Assembly (NCBI RefSeq): GCF_900187645.1
Contig: NZ_FYEE01000019.1
Span: 1 to 47,015 of the forward strand
Direction of reading: 5' to 3'
DNA: 47,015 bases
Source: Pseudomonas sp. Irchel 3E20
GTDB lineage: Bacteria > Pseudomonadota > Gammaproteobacteria > Pseudomonadales > Pseudomonadaceae
Shown here: one piece after another, positions 26,234-34,455 of the stretch
How the letters are laid out: each line of letters opens with the position of its first letter
How positions within the stretch are numbered: the stretch's first letter is position 1
Notes under the pieces: generated by a model
What the model saw: only the letters and a program-made list of their open reading frames with translations
Databases searched by the model: none
What the model was told of the DNA's origin: nothing
Translations under genes and position numbers: made by a program

Positions 26234-27412
26234 ATGCGTCGTTTTTACCGGGGCCGCGACTTGAGTCGGGTCCACAGCGTTGCCGAACTGGCCGACATGG
26301 CCCGCCGGCGCCTGCCGTATTTCGCCTGGGAATACCTGAGCGGCGGGGCGCAGGATGAACTGACCCTCACCGACAACCTCGATGGGTTCAGCGCCTATGG
26401 CCTGCACGCCCGCGCCATGGTGCCGTGCCATCCGCCCGCCACGGCGCGGGCCGTGCTGGGGCGGGTGTTGCCCGTGCCCCTGCTGATCGGGCCGACCGGC
26501 TACAACGGCTTGCTGCACCGCGATGCCGACATTCACTTGGCCCGGGCGGCCACGGCCCGAGGCTTGCCGTTTTGCCTGAGCACCGCTGCCAATACTTCCC
26601 TTGAGGCATTGGTGGCGGCGGTGCCAGAAGTGAACCTGTGGTTCCAGCTCTACGCCATGGGCGACCCCCGTGTGCAAAACGACCTGCTGCGCCGCGCCGC
26701 TGCCGTGGGCAGCCGCACCCTGCTGTTGACCTGCGATGCCATGGTGCTGGGCAACCGCGAGTGGGACCGGCGCAATTTCGCCAAGCCGCGCCAGTTGGCG
26801 TGGCGCAACATGCTCGACGTGTTGCGCCACCCGCGCTGGCTGCAGCAAGTGATGTGGCCGGCCGGGCTGCCGGGCATGGGCAACCTGGAGCCTTACCTGC
26901 CGCCCAACGAACGCAATGCCTTGGGTTCGATGGCGTTTATCGGCCGGCAGATGGACAGCTTGCTCGACTGGGACAAACTGGCGCGCCTACGCGACCAATG
27001 GGGTGAACGCCTGCTGCTCAAAGGCGTGCTGCACCCGGCGGACGTCGAGCGCGCCATTGCCCTGGGGCTCGATGGGGTGGTGGTGTCCAACCACGGCGGC
27101 CGGCAATTGGATGGCGCCCCGAGCAGCCTCGCCGCCCTGGCCGCCATCGCCCCCCAGGCCCGCGGCCGGCTCAGCCTGCTGCTGGACGGCGGCATTCGCC
27201 GGGGCAGCGACATCGTCAAGGCCCTGGCCCTGGGCGCCGATGCCGTGCTGCTGGGCCGCGCCACCCTCTACGGCGTCGCCGTGGCTGGCGAAGCGGGCGC
27301 CGGGCGGGCCCTGGATCTGTTGACCCAGGAACTGGTGCAAACCCTCAACCTGATGGGCTGCACCCACCTCAGCCTCTTGGGCCGCGACAACCTGTGGGAG
27401 CGCAGGAGGTAA
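26234..27412 (+). CDS. FMN-dependent alpha-hydroxy-acid dehydrogenase (mandelate/lactate dehydrogenase-like)
   Basis: A 392-residue TIM-barrel flavoenzyme. The active-site motif SNHGGRQ is at residues 285-291 with catalytic His287 and Arg290, and Lys263 binds FMN. The LAWRNMLDVLRHPRW stretch (about residues 188-202) lies where membrane-associated members such as mandelate dehydrogenase carry a membrane-attachment segment. It oxidises a 2-hydroxy acid to the 2-keto acid. The start at 26234 follows AAGGATT. Position after the IAA genes suggests an aromatic 2-hydroxy acid such as indole-lactate or mandelate, but this is guesswork. Confidence 0.88.
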   Translation: MRRFYRGRDLSRVHSVAELADMARRRLPYFAWEYLSGGAQDELTLTDNLDGFSAYGLHARAMVPCHPPATARAVLGRVLPVPLLIGPTGYNGLLHRDADIHLARAATARGLPFCLSTAANTSLEALVAAVPEVNLWFQLYAMGDPRVQNDLLRRAAAVGSRTLLLTCDAMVLGNREWDRRNFAKPRQLAWRNMLDVLRHPRWLQQVMWPAGLPGMGNLEPYLPPNERNALGSMAFIGRQMDSLLDWDKLARLRDQWGERLLLKGVLHPADVERAIALGLDGVVVSNHGGRQLDGAPSSLAALAAIAPQARGRLSLLLDGGIRRGSDIVKALALGADAVLLGRATLYGVAVAGEAGAGRALDLLTQELVQTLNLMGCTHLSLLGRDNLWERRR

Positions 27413-27414
27413 TG

Positions 27415-28032
27415 ATGAAACTTTACGAATTGATGACCTTTACCGTGCGCGTGCGCACCGTCACCTCGGCCATGGCCTGCCTTGAGCCGCGCTTGGCCCA
27501 GGCCGGGGGCACGCTGATGGGCTGCTGGGCCTCGGAAATCGGCCCGCTGAACCAGATCACGGTGCTGCGCGGCTTTGCCGACGAAGGCGCACGCCAGGCC
27601 GAGCGCGAGCGTTACCTGGCCACAGCCGACGCCTTTGGCATCGACGCTTACCTCACCGATATGCGGGTGGAGAACTATTCGCTGTTTCCCTTCCTGCAAC
27701 CGTTGCCTGCCGGGCGCCATGGGCCGTTCTATGAATTGCGCGTCTACGACCTGGTGCCCGCCGGCCTGGCGCCGACGCTCAAGGGCTGGGAAAACGCCGT
27801 GGGGCCACGCACCGGGCCTGGCTACTCGCCGGTGTACGCCGCGTTTTATGCCACCGATGGCCGCTTGCCGCGCTACCTGCACATCTGGCCTTATGCCTCC
27901 TTGGAACAACGCTTGGACGTGCGTACCCGCGCGGTGCAGGACGGCGTCTGGCCCCCGGAAAACTCAGGCCCGCAACTGCGCGACATGCACTCGGCCGTGT
28001 ACCTGCCAGCGCCGTTTTCGCCGTTGCAGTAA
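27415..28032 (+). CDS. NIPSNAP-family protein
   Basis: A 205-residue protein made of two ferredoxin-like NIPSNAP repeats: the first opens with MKLYELMTFTVR and the second with FYELRVYDLVPAG. The ATG at 27415 is chosen because GGAGG lies five bases before it; the earlier ATG at 27412 is too close. It follows the dehydrogenase stop without a gap, so the two are coupled. NIPSNAP proteins are common in aromatic-degradation clusters but have no settled function. No signal peptide is seen. Confidence 0.82.
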   Translation: MKLYELMTFTVRVRTVTSAMACLEPRLAQAGGTLMGCWASEIGPLNQITVLRGFADEGARQAERERYLATADAFGIDAYLTDMRVENYSLFPFLQPLPAGRHGPFYELRVYDLVPAGLAPTLKGWENAVGPRTGPGYSPVYAAFYATDGRLPRYLHIWPYASLEQRLDVRTRAVQDGVWPPENSGPQLRDMHSAVYLPAPFSPLQ

Positions 28033-28082
28033 ACACCGTGGCAGGCGCAGTGCTCGGTGGGAGAAGGGGCTGGCCATCCCCA

Positions 28083-28173
28083 GTGGGAGCGGGTCCTGCC
28101 CGCGATGGGGCCGGTACAGGCGATACGTTTCTTGCAACTTAGAAGCCGCCATCGCGGGCCGGCCCGCTCCCAC
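28083..28173. repeat. paired REP element forming a long hairpin between convergent operons
   Basis: GTGGGAGCGGG with CCTGCCCGCGATGG on the left pairs with CCATCGCGGGC and CCCGCTCCCAC on the right across a central loop of about 40 nt. This is the usual inverted REP pair of fluorescent pseudomonads. It sits between the convergent NIPSNAP gene and the second importer and may act as a two-way transcription stop or mRNA stabiliser. Confidence 0.88.
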
Positions 28174-28220
28174 ACAAGCCCCCCACAGTTCAAGAGTGAT
28201 GTTTGGCACCGCCTCCCTGT

Positions 28221-28907
28221 TCACACCCCCAGGTAGCGCTGTGACAACTGCGGCGCCTGGGCCAGTTGGGCGGGGGTGCCGCTCCACACCTGGCGGCCTT
28301 TTTCGATGATGTGGTGGCAGTCCACCACGCGGGCCATTTCCTTGAGGTTCTTGTCGATCACCAAAATGGTTTCGCCTTCGGCCTTGAGGCTGGCCAGGCA
28401 GCTCCAGATGGTTTCGCGGATGATCGGTGCCAGGCCTTCGGTGGCTTCGTCGAGGATCAGCAACTGCGGGTTGGTCAGCAGGGCGCGGGCCACCACCATC
28501 ATTTGCTGCTCGCCGCCGGAAAGGGTCTTGGACAACTGGTCCTGGCGCTCCTGCAAACGCGGAAACAACTGGTAGACCCGCGCCAGGTCCCACTTGCCCC
28601 GTGTGGCGGTGGCCAGCAGGTTTTCCCGCACGCTCAGGCTGGCGAAGCCGCGCCGGCCTTCGGGCACCAGACCCAACCCGGCCTGGGCGATGCGGTAGGA
28701 CGGCGCGCCGCGCATTTCCCGGCCGTGGATCAGCACGCTGCCAGCGCTGGGCTTGAGCAGGCCCATGATCGATTTGACGGTGGTGGTCTTGCCCATGCCA
28801 TTACGGCCGATCAGCGACACCACCTGGCCTTGTTCGATGCTCAAGTGCATGTCGAACAACACTTGGCTCAGGCCGTAGCCGGCCTGCAAACCCCTGACTT
28901 CAAGCAT
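28221..28907 (-). CDS. livF: branched-chain-type ABC transporter ATPase, second copy (LivF-like)
   Basis: A 228-residue ATPase with Walker A GRNGMGKTT at residues 34-42, signature LSGGEQQ, Walker B LLILDEA and a switch region reading LVIDKN instead of the more usual LLVEQN, a variant I recall from one subgroup of LivF proteins. The ATG overlaps the end of the LivG-like gene by eight bases. It is the last gene of the minus-strand run that begins with antA. Confidence 0.9.
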   Translation of the reverse strand: MLEVRGLQAGYGLSQVLFDMHLSIEQGQVVSLIGRNGMGKTTTVKSIMGLLKPSAGSVLIHGREMRGAPSYRIAQAGLGLVPEGRRGFASLSVRENLLATATRGKWDLARVYQLFPRLQERQDQLSKTLSGGEQQMMVVARALLTNPQLLILDEATEGLAPIIRETIWSCLASLKAEGETILVIDKNLKEMARVVDCHHIIEKGRQVWSGTPAQLAQAPQLSQRYLGV

Positions 28908-29649
28908 GTTCTTCTCCCAGGTAGGCGGCGCGTACGTGCGGGTCGTTGCGCACCTGCTCGACGCTGCCGGTGAGGATGGTCTGGCCATAGACGAGCACGG
29001 TGATACGGTCGGCCAACGCAAACACGGCGTCCATGTCGTGCTCCACCAGCAGGATCGCGTAGCGGCCCTTGAGTTCGAGCAACAGTTGGGTCATGCGCGC
29101 CGACTCCTGGGCGCCCATGCCTGCCATCGGTTCGTCCAGCAACAGCACCGAGGCTTCCTGGGCCAGGGCCAGGGCGATTTCCAGTTGCCGGCGCTCGCCG
29201 TGGGACAACGCGCTCACTTGCGCATGGCCGCGGGCCTCCAGGCCCACCCGCGCCAGGTAGTCGGCGGCGGGGGCCAGCAGGCTCTGGTCGCTGGCCATCG
29301 GCTTCCATAGGCCGAAGGTCTGGCCGTCGCGGGCGGCGATCGCCACCGCGACGTTTTCCAGCAGGGTGAATTCCGGGTACAGCTGGCTGACCTGGAAGGC
29401 TCGCGCCAGGCCCAGGCGCGGGCGCTGGTGGGCGGGTACGTCGGTGATGTCCTGGCCGTTGAGAAAAATGCGCCCCTTGTCCGGGCGGATCTCCCCGGCG
29501 ATCTGCGCGATCAGGGTCGATTTGCCGGCGCCATTGGGGCCGATGATGGCGTGCAGCTCCCCCGGGGCGATATCGAAGCTCGCACCGTTGGTGGCCTTGA
29601 CCGCGCCAAAGGTTTTTTCCAGGGCCTGGACCGACAGTTGCGGGTTCAT
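28900..29649 (-). CDS. livG: branched-chain-type ABC transporter ATPase (LivG-like)
   Basis: A 249-residue ATPase with Walker A GPNGAGKST near residue 38, a signature reading LSHGERR, Walker B LLLDEPM and the LivG-typical VEHDMD. Start and stop overlap both neighbours (ATGA with LivM, eight bases with LivF), showing tight translational coupling. With the two permeases and the binding protein it forms a full importer encoded next to anthranilate dioxygenase. Confidence 0.9.
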   Translation of the reverse strand: MNPQLSVQALEKTFGAVKATNGASFDIAPGELHAIIGPNGAGKSTLIAQIAGEIRPDKGRIFLNGQDITDVPAHQRPRLGLARAFQVSQLYPEFTLLENVAVAIAARDGQTFGLWKPMASDQSLLAPAADYLARVGLEARGHAQVSALSHGERRQLEIALALAQEASVLLLDEPMAGMGAQESARMTQLLLELKGRYAILLVEHDMDAVFALADRITVLVYGQTILTGSVEQVRNDPHVRAAYLGEEHA

Positions 29650-30665
29650 GGGCGTACCTCGTGTTGGGCGATTGCGGTTGGCGCGGCAGACGGCTTGCGC
29701 CGCCATGGCCAGGGGCTGAGCAGCAAGCCGTAGAGGCCTTTTTTGCCGAACAGCACCACCACCAGCAGCAACGGGCCGAAGATCAGCAGCCAGTGCTCGG
29801 TCCACAGGCTGAGCACCTGTTCCAGGCCCAGGTACACGGCGGCGCCGAGGACCGGCCCCAGCAGGGTGCCGACGCCGCCGAGGATGACCATCGCCATCAG
29901 TTCGCCGGACTTGTGCCAGGCGCCCATGTCCGGGCTGACGAACATCGCGTAGTTGGCCCAGAGAATGCCCGCCAGGCCCCCCCCGACACCGGCGATGACA
30001 AACGCCCCGAGGCGATAGCGCAGCGGGTGCAGGCCCAGGCTGATGCTGCGCCGTTCGCTTTGCTTGAGGCCGCGCAGCACGTAGCCGAAACGCGAATTGA
30101 CCAGGCGCCGGCAGAACAGCAGCCAAGCCACCAACAGGCCCAGGCACAGGTAGTAGAACTGCACCGGGTTATCCAGGTCGATGCCCGGCAGGGTGTTGCG
30201 CTCGCTGAGCAAAATGCCGTCGTCGCCGCCATACAGCGACAGCGAACTGAGGACGAAATAGAGCATCTGGCCGAACGCCAGGGTAATCATGATGAATTGC
30301 ACCCCGCTGGTACGCAGCGACAGGTAGCCCACCACCACGGCAAACAGCGCACACACCAGCAGCGACAGCGGCCAAACGAGCAGCGCGCTGTTGGAACCGT
30401 CCCAGCCCCACAGCGGCAAGGCCTGGGAGGTGTGAAAACCGATCACCCCCAACACGTAGCCGCCCAGGCCGAAGAAGGCCGCGTGGCCGAAGCTAATCAT
30501 CGCGCCATAGCCGATCAGCAGGTCCAGGCTGGCGGCGGCCATGCCGTAGATCGCCAGGCGCGTAAACAGGCTGACCAGAAAGGGTTCGTGCAGCAGCGAG
30601 GCCAGCAGCGGCAGGAGGGCGAACGTCGCCAGGCAAAGCAGGTCGATCAGGACTCGACGGGACAT
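29646..30665 (-). CDS. livM: branched-chain-type ABC transporter permease (LivM-like)
   Basis: A 339-residue inner-membrane permease with about nine hydrophobic segments and the LivM motif SFGHAAFFGLGGY. The ATG at 30665 is preceded by GAGGAG, itself part of the end of livH. Unlike the first importer, no ATPase is fused to it. The C-terminal tail is Arg/Pro-rich and probably cytoplasmic. Confidence 0.9.
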   Translation of the reverse strand: MSRRVLIDLLCLATFALLPLLASLLHEPFLVSLFTRLAIYGMAAASLDLLIGYGAMISFGHAAFFGLGGYVLGVIGFHTSQALPLWGWDGSNSALLVWPLSLLVCALFAVVVGYLSLRTSGVQFIMITLAFGQMLYFVLSSLSLYGGDDGILLSERNTLPGIDLDNPVQFYYLCLGLLVAWLLFCRRLVNSRFGYVLRGLKQSERRSISLGLHPLRYRLGAFVIAGVGGGLAGILWANYAMFVSPDMGAWHKSGELMAMVILGGVGTLLGPVLGAAVYLGLEQVLSLWTEHWLLIFGPLLLVVVLFGKKGLYGLLLSPWPWRRKPSAAPTAIAQHEVRP

Positions 30666-30675
30666 GGGGTTCTCC

Positions 30676-31587
30676 TCAGGCACGGGCGGGCAGCAGGCCG
30701 CGGGGGCGGACCAGCAACACCACGGCCATGACGATGTAGGCGCTGGCGGAAATCAGCCCGCCGCTCAGGGTGCCGCTGACTTCGGCGGGCAACAGTTGGT
30801 CCAGCAATTGCGGGATGTAGGCACGCCCCAGGCCATCGACCATGCCGATCAGCAAGGCCCCGGCCAGGGCGCCGCGCACCGAGCCGACACCGCCGACCAC
30901 GATGACCACGAAGGTGGTAATCAAGACCTTTTCGCCCATGCCGATTTCCACCGACAGCAAGGGTGCGGCCATGAACCCGGCGAGGCCGCAAAGCACGCAG
31001 CCGAACACGAACACCAGGGTGTACAGGCGTGCGATGTTCACCCCCAGGGCGCCGACCATTTCGTGGTCGTCGGCCCCGGCGCGGATCAGCATGCCCAGGC
31101 GCGTGTGGTTTATCAGCAGCCACATGGCGATCGCCACCACGGCCCCGGCGGCGATGAACAGCAAGCGGCTGACCGGGTACATCAACCCCGGCAGCACTTC
31201 GACGAAGCTCGAATACCACTCGGGCGTGGGCATGGCCGGTGGGCTGCGGCCGAACAGCACGGTGATTAACTCGTTGGTGAAGAACACCACCGCCAGGGTG
31301 GCCAGTACCTGGTCGAGGTGATCGCGGTTGTAGAGGCGGCGCATGATGCTGGTTTCGATCAGCAGCCCGTACAGGGCCGAGCCGATCACCGCCGCCAACC
31401 CGGCGAGCCAGAACGAGCCGCTCAGCGACGCGGTGTAGGCCGCGCAGAACGCGCCGACCATGTAGAAGGCGCCGTGGGCCAGGTTGATGACGCCCATGAT
31501 GCCGAAGATCAGCGTCAGGCCGGAGGCCAGCAAAAACAGCAGGGCGCTGTATTGCAGGCCATTGAGGATTTGTTCGAGTAGCAGCAT
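30676..31587 (-). CDS. livH: branched-chain-type ABC transporter permease (LivH-like)
   Basis: A 303-residue permease starting MLLLEQILNGLQYSALLFL, with the LivH hallmarks NLAHGAFYMVGAF and the central ADDHEMVGALGVN loop. The ATG at 31587 is chosen because the upstream open frame overlaps no ribosome binding site and lacks membrane-protein character. It follows the binding protein by 64 bp. Confidence 0.9.
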   Translation of the reverse strand: MLLLEQILNGLQYSALLFLLASGLTLIFGIMGVINLAHGAFYMVGAFCAAYTASLSGSFWLAGLAAVIGSALYGLLIETSIMRRLYNRDHLDQVLATLAVVFFTNELITVLFGRSPPAMPTPEWYSSFVEVLPGLMYPVSRLLFIAAGAVVAIAMWLLINHTRLGMLIRAGADDHEMVGALGVNIARLYTLVFVFGCVLCGLAGFMAAPLLSVEIGMGEKVLITTFVVIVVGGVGSVRGALAGALLIGMVDGLGRAYIPQLLDQLLPAEVSGTLSGGLISASAYIVMAVVLLVRPRGLLPARA

Positions 31588-31651
31588 GCGGGGAATCCTA
31601 CGCAAGGTGCCTGGCGGGTAAGGCCGCCAGGCACGGGACCGGAAGGTCGGC

Positions 31652-32812
31652 TTACAGCGCGCACTCGGCGGCGAAGCTGTCCACTTGCGCCTTGGCGATG
31701 GTCTGCACCGGCACCTGGACCAACTTGCCGTTGGCATCGGCCTCTACCCGCAGCAAATACCAGTCGATGACCGCGTGCTGGTTTTTGCCGAAGGCGAAGT
31801 CGCCACGGATCGAGTCGAACGTGACGTTGCGCAGAGCACTGCGCAAGGCCTCGGGGTCTTTGAGGTTGCCGTCCACGGTTTTCAGGGCGGCGCCGATCAG
31901 GCGGGCGGTGTCGTAGGTTTGCGCGGCGTACACGGTGGGCACGCGCTTGTACTTATCGTTGAAGGCCTTGACGAAGGCCTGGTTGGCCGGGTTGGTGGAG
32001 CCGGGGTTCCACAGGGTGACGATGTTCATGCCCTTGGCCACATCACCGGTGGCGGCGAGCATGCGTTCGTCCATGGAGAACACCGGCACCACCATCGGGA
32101 TGCTCTTGTTCAGGCCCGAGCTGCCGTACTGCTTGGCGAAGTTGATGCCGGCACCACCAGGGTGGAACTGGAAAATCGCGTCAGGCGCCAAGGAGCGCAC
32201 CCGGGCCAGCTCCACCGAGAAATCCAGTTGGTTGAGCTTGGTGTAGATCTCGGTGACTTCACCCTTGAAGGTGCGCTTGAAGCCTTCCAGGGCATCGCGG
32301 CCACCCTGGTAGTTGGGGGCGAGGATGACCATTTTCTTGTAGCCCAGGTCGTTGGCGGCGACGCCGGCCATTTCGTGGATGGTGTCGTTCTGGTACGAGG
32401 CCACGAAGTAGTGGGGCTTGCACTGTTTGCCGGCCAGGCTGGAGGGGCCGGTGTTGTTGCTGATGTAGAAGCCGTCCTTGGTCGCGGTGTTGACCACCGC
32501 CGCCAGCACGTTGGAGAAGATCACCCCGGTGTACAGCGAGATGCCGTCCAGGCTCATGCGGTCGATGATCTGCTTGGCGCGCGCCGGTTGCAGGCCATCG
32601 TCCTCCACCAGCAGGCTCACCGGTACGCCGCCGAGCTTGCCGCCCTCCTGGTCGATGGCCAGTTGAAAGCCATCGCGCGAGTCTTCCCCCAGGTAACCGG
32701 CCGGGGTGGAGAGGGTGGTGATGAAGCCGATGCGCACCGGGTCTTGGGCCTGGGCCGCAAGGCTGGCCAGGCAACTGGCCGCCAGGAGTGTACCCACGAG
32801 TTGTTTTTTCAT
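31652..32812 (-). CDS. periplasmic substrate-binding protein of the second HAAT importer
   Basis: A 386-residue binding protein with a signal peptide of about 22 residues ending in AQA, then the type I periplasmic fold opening with VRIGFITTLSTPAGYLG. It is of the subgroup often found with aromatic-acid degradation genes. It lies 105 bp after antC on the same strand, so it may be transcribed with antABC. Anthranilate or a related aromatic acid is the most likely ligand by context. Confidence 0.9.
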   Translation of the reverse strand: MKKQLVGTLLAASCLASLAAQAQDPVRIGFITTLSTPAGYLGEDSRDGFQLAIDQEGGKLGGVPVSLLVEDDGLQPARAKQIIDRMSLDGISLYTGVIFSNVLAAVVNTATKDGFYISNNTGPSSLAGKQCKPHYFVASYQNDTIHEMAGVAANDLGYKKMVILAPNYQGGRDALEGFKRTFKGEVTEIYTKLNQLDFSVELARVRSLAPDAIFQFHPGGAGINFAKQYGSSGLNKSIPMVVPVFSMDERMLAATGDVAKGMNIVTLWNPGSTNPANQAFVKAFNDKYKRVPTVYAAQTYDTARLIGAALKTVDGNLKDPEALRSALRNVTFDSIRGDFAFGKNQHAVIDWYLLRVEADANGKLVQVPVQTIAKAQVDSFAAECAL

Positions 32813-32917
32813 AGTGCCGCCTTTAGTGAAGCCCGCATCGCACGGGCTGTAGTTATTAGTGGAGGGCAGTAAAAAATTTCGGGCGCCTGGAATGTGTTGT
32901 GGGGGTGGCTTCCCGTG

Positions 32918-33943
32918 TCAGGTGTTGCTCTGGGTGAATTTCTCGTAGTACAGGCGGGTCTGGTCCAGGGCCTGGGTGTCGAGCCATTGCTTGATCGACT
33001 CGACCATCGGCGGCGGCCCGCACAGGTACATGTCCAGGGCCTGGTCGCGGAACTCGGCCAGGTCGAAGTGCTCGGTGATGTAGCCGCGCTTGCCGTGCCA
33101 GTCCGGGCTGGGGTCGCTGATGACCGGGGTGAAGCGAAAGCCCGGGATGCGTTCGGCGTAGGCCGCGATGCGCTGGGTTTCGCACAGGTCCGCGGCGTTG
33201 CGCACGCCGTAGTACAGGTGCACCGGGTGGCCGCAACCGCCGCGCTCGGCGATTTCGTCGAGCATGCCCAAAAAGGCCGACAGGCCGGTGCCGCCGGCGA
33301 CGAACACCAGCGGCTTGTCGACGTGGCGCAGGTAGAAGGCCCCCAGGGGCGCTTCCAGCAGGATTTCGTCGCCGATCAGGCTGCGTTCGCGGATGTAGTT
33401 GCTCATCAGCCCGTCGGGCAGCAAACGGATCAAGAACTGCAACTGGTTGCCGCTGTTAGGGCGGTTGGCGAAGGAGTACGAGCGCTGGCCGTGGGTGCCG
33501 GGTATTTGCAGGCGCGCATATTGGCCGGGCAGGAAATCCAGTTGCTGGCCATCGGCGCCGGCGTCCAGGTGCAGGATCGCGGTGTTGGGCGAAACCTGCT
33601 CCACCGCGCGCACGATGCCCTTGAGCCGGCCTGGCCCTGGGGCATTGCACAGGCTGGAGGCGAAGTCGAAGTAGAACGCGGCGTCGGAGCTGACCCGGGT
33701 CTGGCAGGTGAGCATCTTGCGTTGGCGCAGGTCTTCGGCCGACAGCGCTTCGTCGTCGACATAGTCCTGGCTGTACTGGCCCGATTCGCAGCGCCCCTGG
33801 CAGGTGCCGCACACGCCCTCGCGGCAGTCCAGGGGGATGTTGATGCCGTTGCGCAACGCCGCATCGAGCAGGATTTCGTGGCTCTGTACCGGGAAGAACA
33901 GGGTTTTGCCGTCGGCAAAACTGAAGGCGACCTTGTGGCTCAT
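32918..33943 (-). CDS. antC: anthranilate 1,2-dioxygenase reductase AntC
   Basis: A 341-residue reductase of the BenC/AntC type: N-terminal plant-type [2Fe-2S] domain with Cys40, Cys45, Cys48 and Cys80, then FAD-binding (RSYSFAN) and NAD-binding (AGGTGLSAFLGML) domains. This domain order is the reverse of the phthalate-type reductases encoded elsewhere in the window. It feeds electrons to AntA. It lies 18 bp after antB. Confidence 0.92.
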   Translation of the reverse strand: MSHKVAFSFADGKTLFFPVQSHEILLDAALRNGINIPLDCREGVCGTCQGRCESGQYSQDYVDDEALSAEDLRQRKMLTCQTRVSSDAAFYFDFASSLCNAPGPGRLKGIVRAVEQVSPNTAILHLDAGADGQQLDFLPGQYARLQIPGTHGQRSYSFANRPNSGNQLQFLIRLLPDGLMSNYIRERSLIGDEILLEAPLGAFYLRHVDKPLVFVAGGTGLSAFLGMLDEIAERGGCGHPVHLYYGVRNAADLCETQRIAAYAERIPGFRFTPVISDPSPDWHGKRGYITEHFDLAEFRDQALDMYLCGPPPMVESIKQWLDTQALDQTRLYYEKFTQSNT

Positions 33944-33961
33944 GATCCAGACTTCCGCCAG

Positions 33962-34453
33962 TCAGAGGTGATAGAAATCGAGCACCGAATTGATGGTGTC
34001 GTTGAGCAGCAGCACGTGCTTGCGGGCGATCTTCCAGCTCTCGCCATCGGGCCGCAGGCGGTAGGTGGCGCGGCCGAAGAACTGCTCGGCGGTTTGCAGG
34101 CGGTAGTAGAGGGTGTGCCAGTTGACTTGCACCTCCAACTCATCGTCGGCCAGCGGCGCGATGCGCACGTTGCTGAGCAGGTGCAGGGTGCGCGGCATGG
34201 GCACGGTGGAGGCGGATTTGCCGGTGCGGATGCGGAACACCCGGTCTTCCAGGCCGCCCCGGTTGGGGTAGTAGATCAGCGACATGGCCCGTTTCGGGTC
34301 GCGGGTGTACTCGTGCTCCGAGTCCCATTGCGGCAGGTGGAATTCGCTGTCGTCGCTGAACATCGACAGGTAGGTGTCCCAGTCCTGGGCGTCGCAGGCC
34401 TCGGCGTTGCGATAGAGAAATTGCTCGACGCGGTATTGCAGTTGCGAATTCAT
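33962..34453 (-). CDS. antB: anthranilate 1,2-dioxygenase small subunit AntB
   Basis: A 163-residue beta subunit with the NTF2-like fold, including VEQFLYRNAEACDAQDWDTY near the N-terminus and a C-terminal INSVLDFYHL close to those of AntB/BenB. The ATG at 34453 is preferred because GAGGTG lies just upstream; an in-frame GTG at 34459 overlaps the antA stop and has no free ribosome binding site. Confidence 0.92.
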   Translation of the reverse strand: MNSQLQYRVEQFLYRNAEACDAQDWDTYLSMFSDDSEFHLPQWDSEHEYTRDPKRAMSLIYYPNRGGLEDRVFRIRTGKSASTVPMPRTLHLLSNVRIAPLADDELEVQVNWHTLYYRLQTAEQFFGRATYRLRPDGESWKIARKHVLLLNDTINSVLDFYHL

Positions 34454-34455
34454 GT

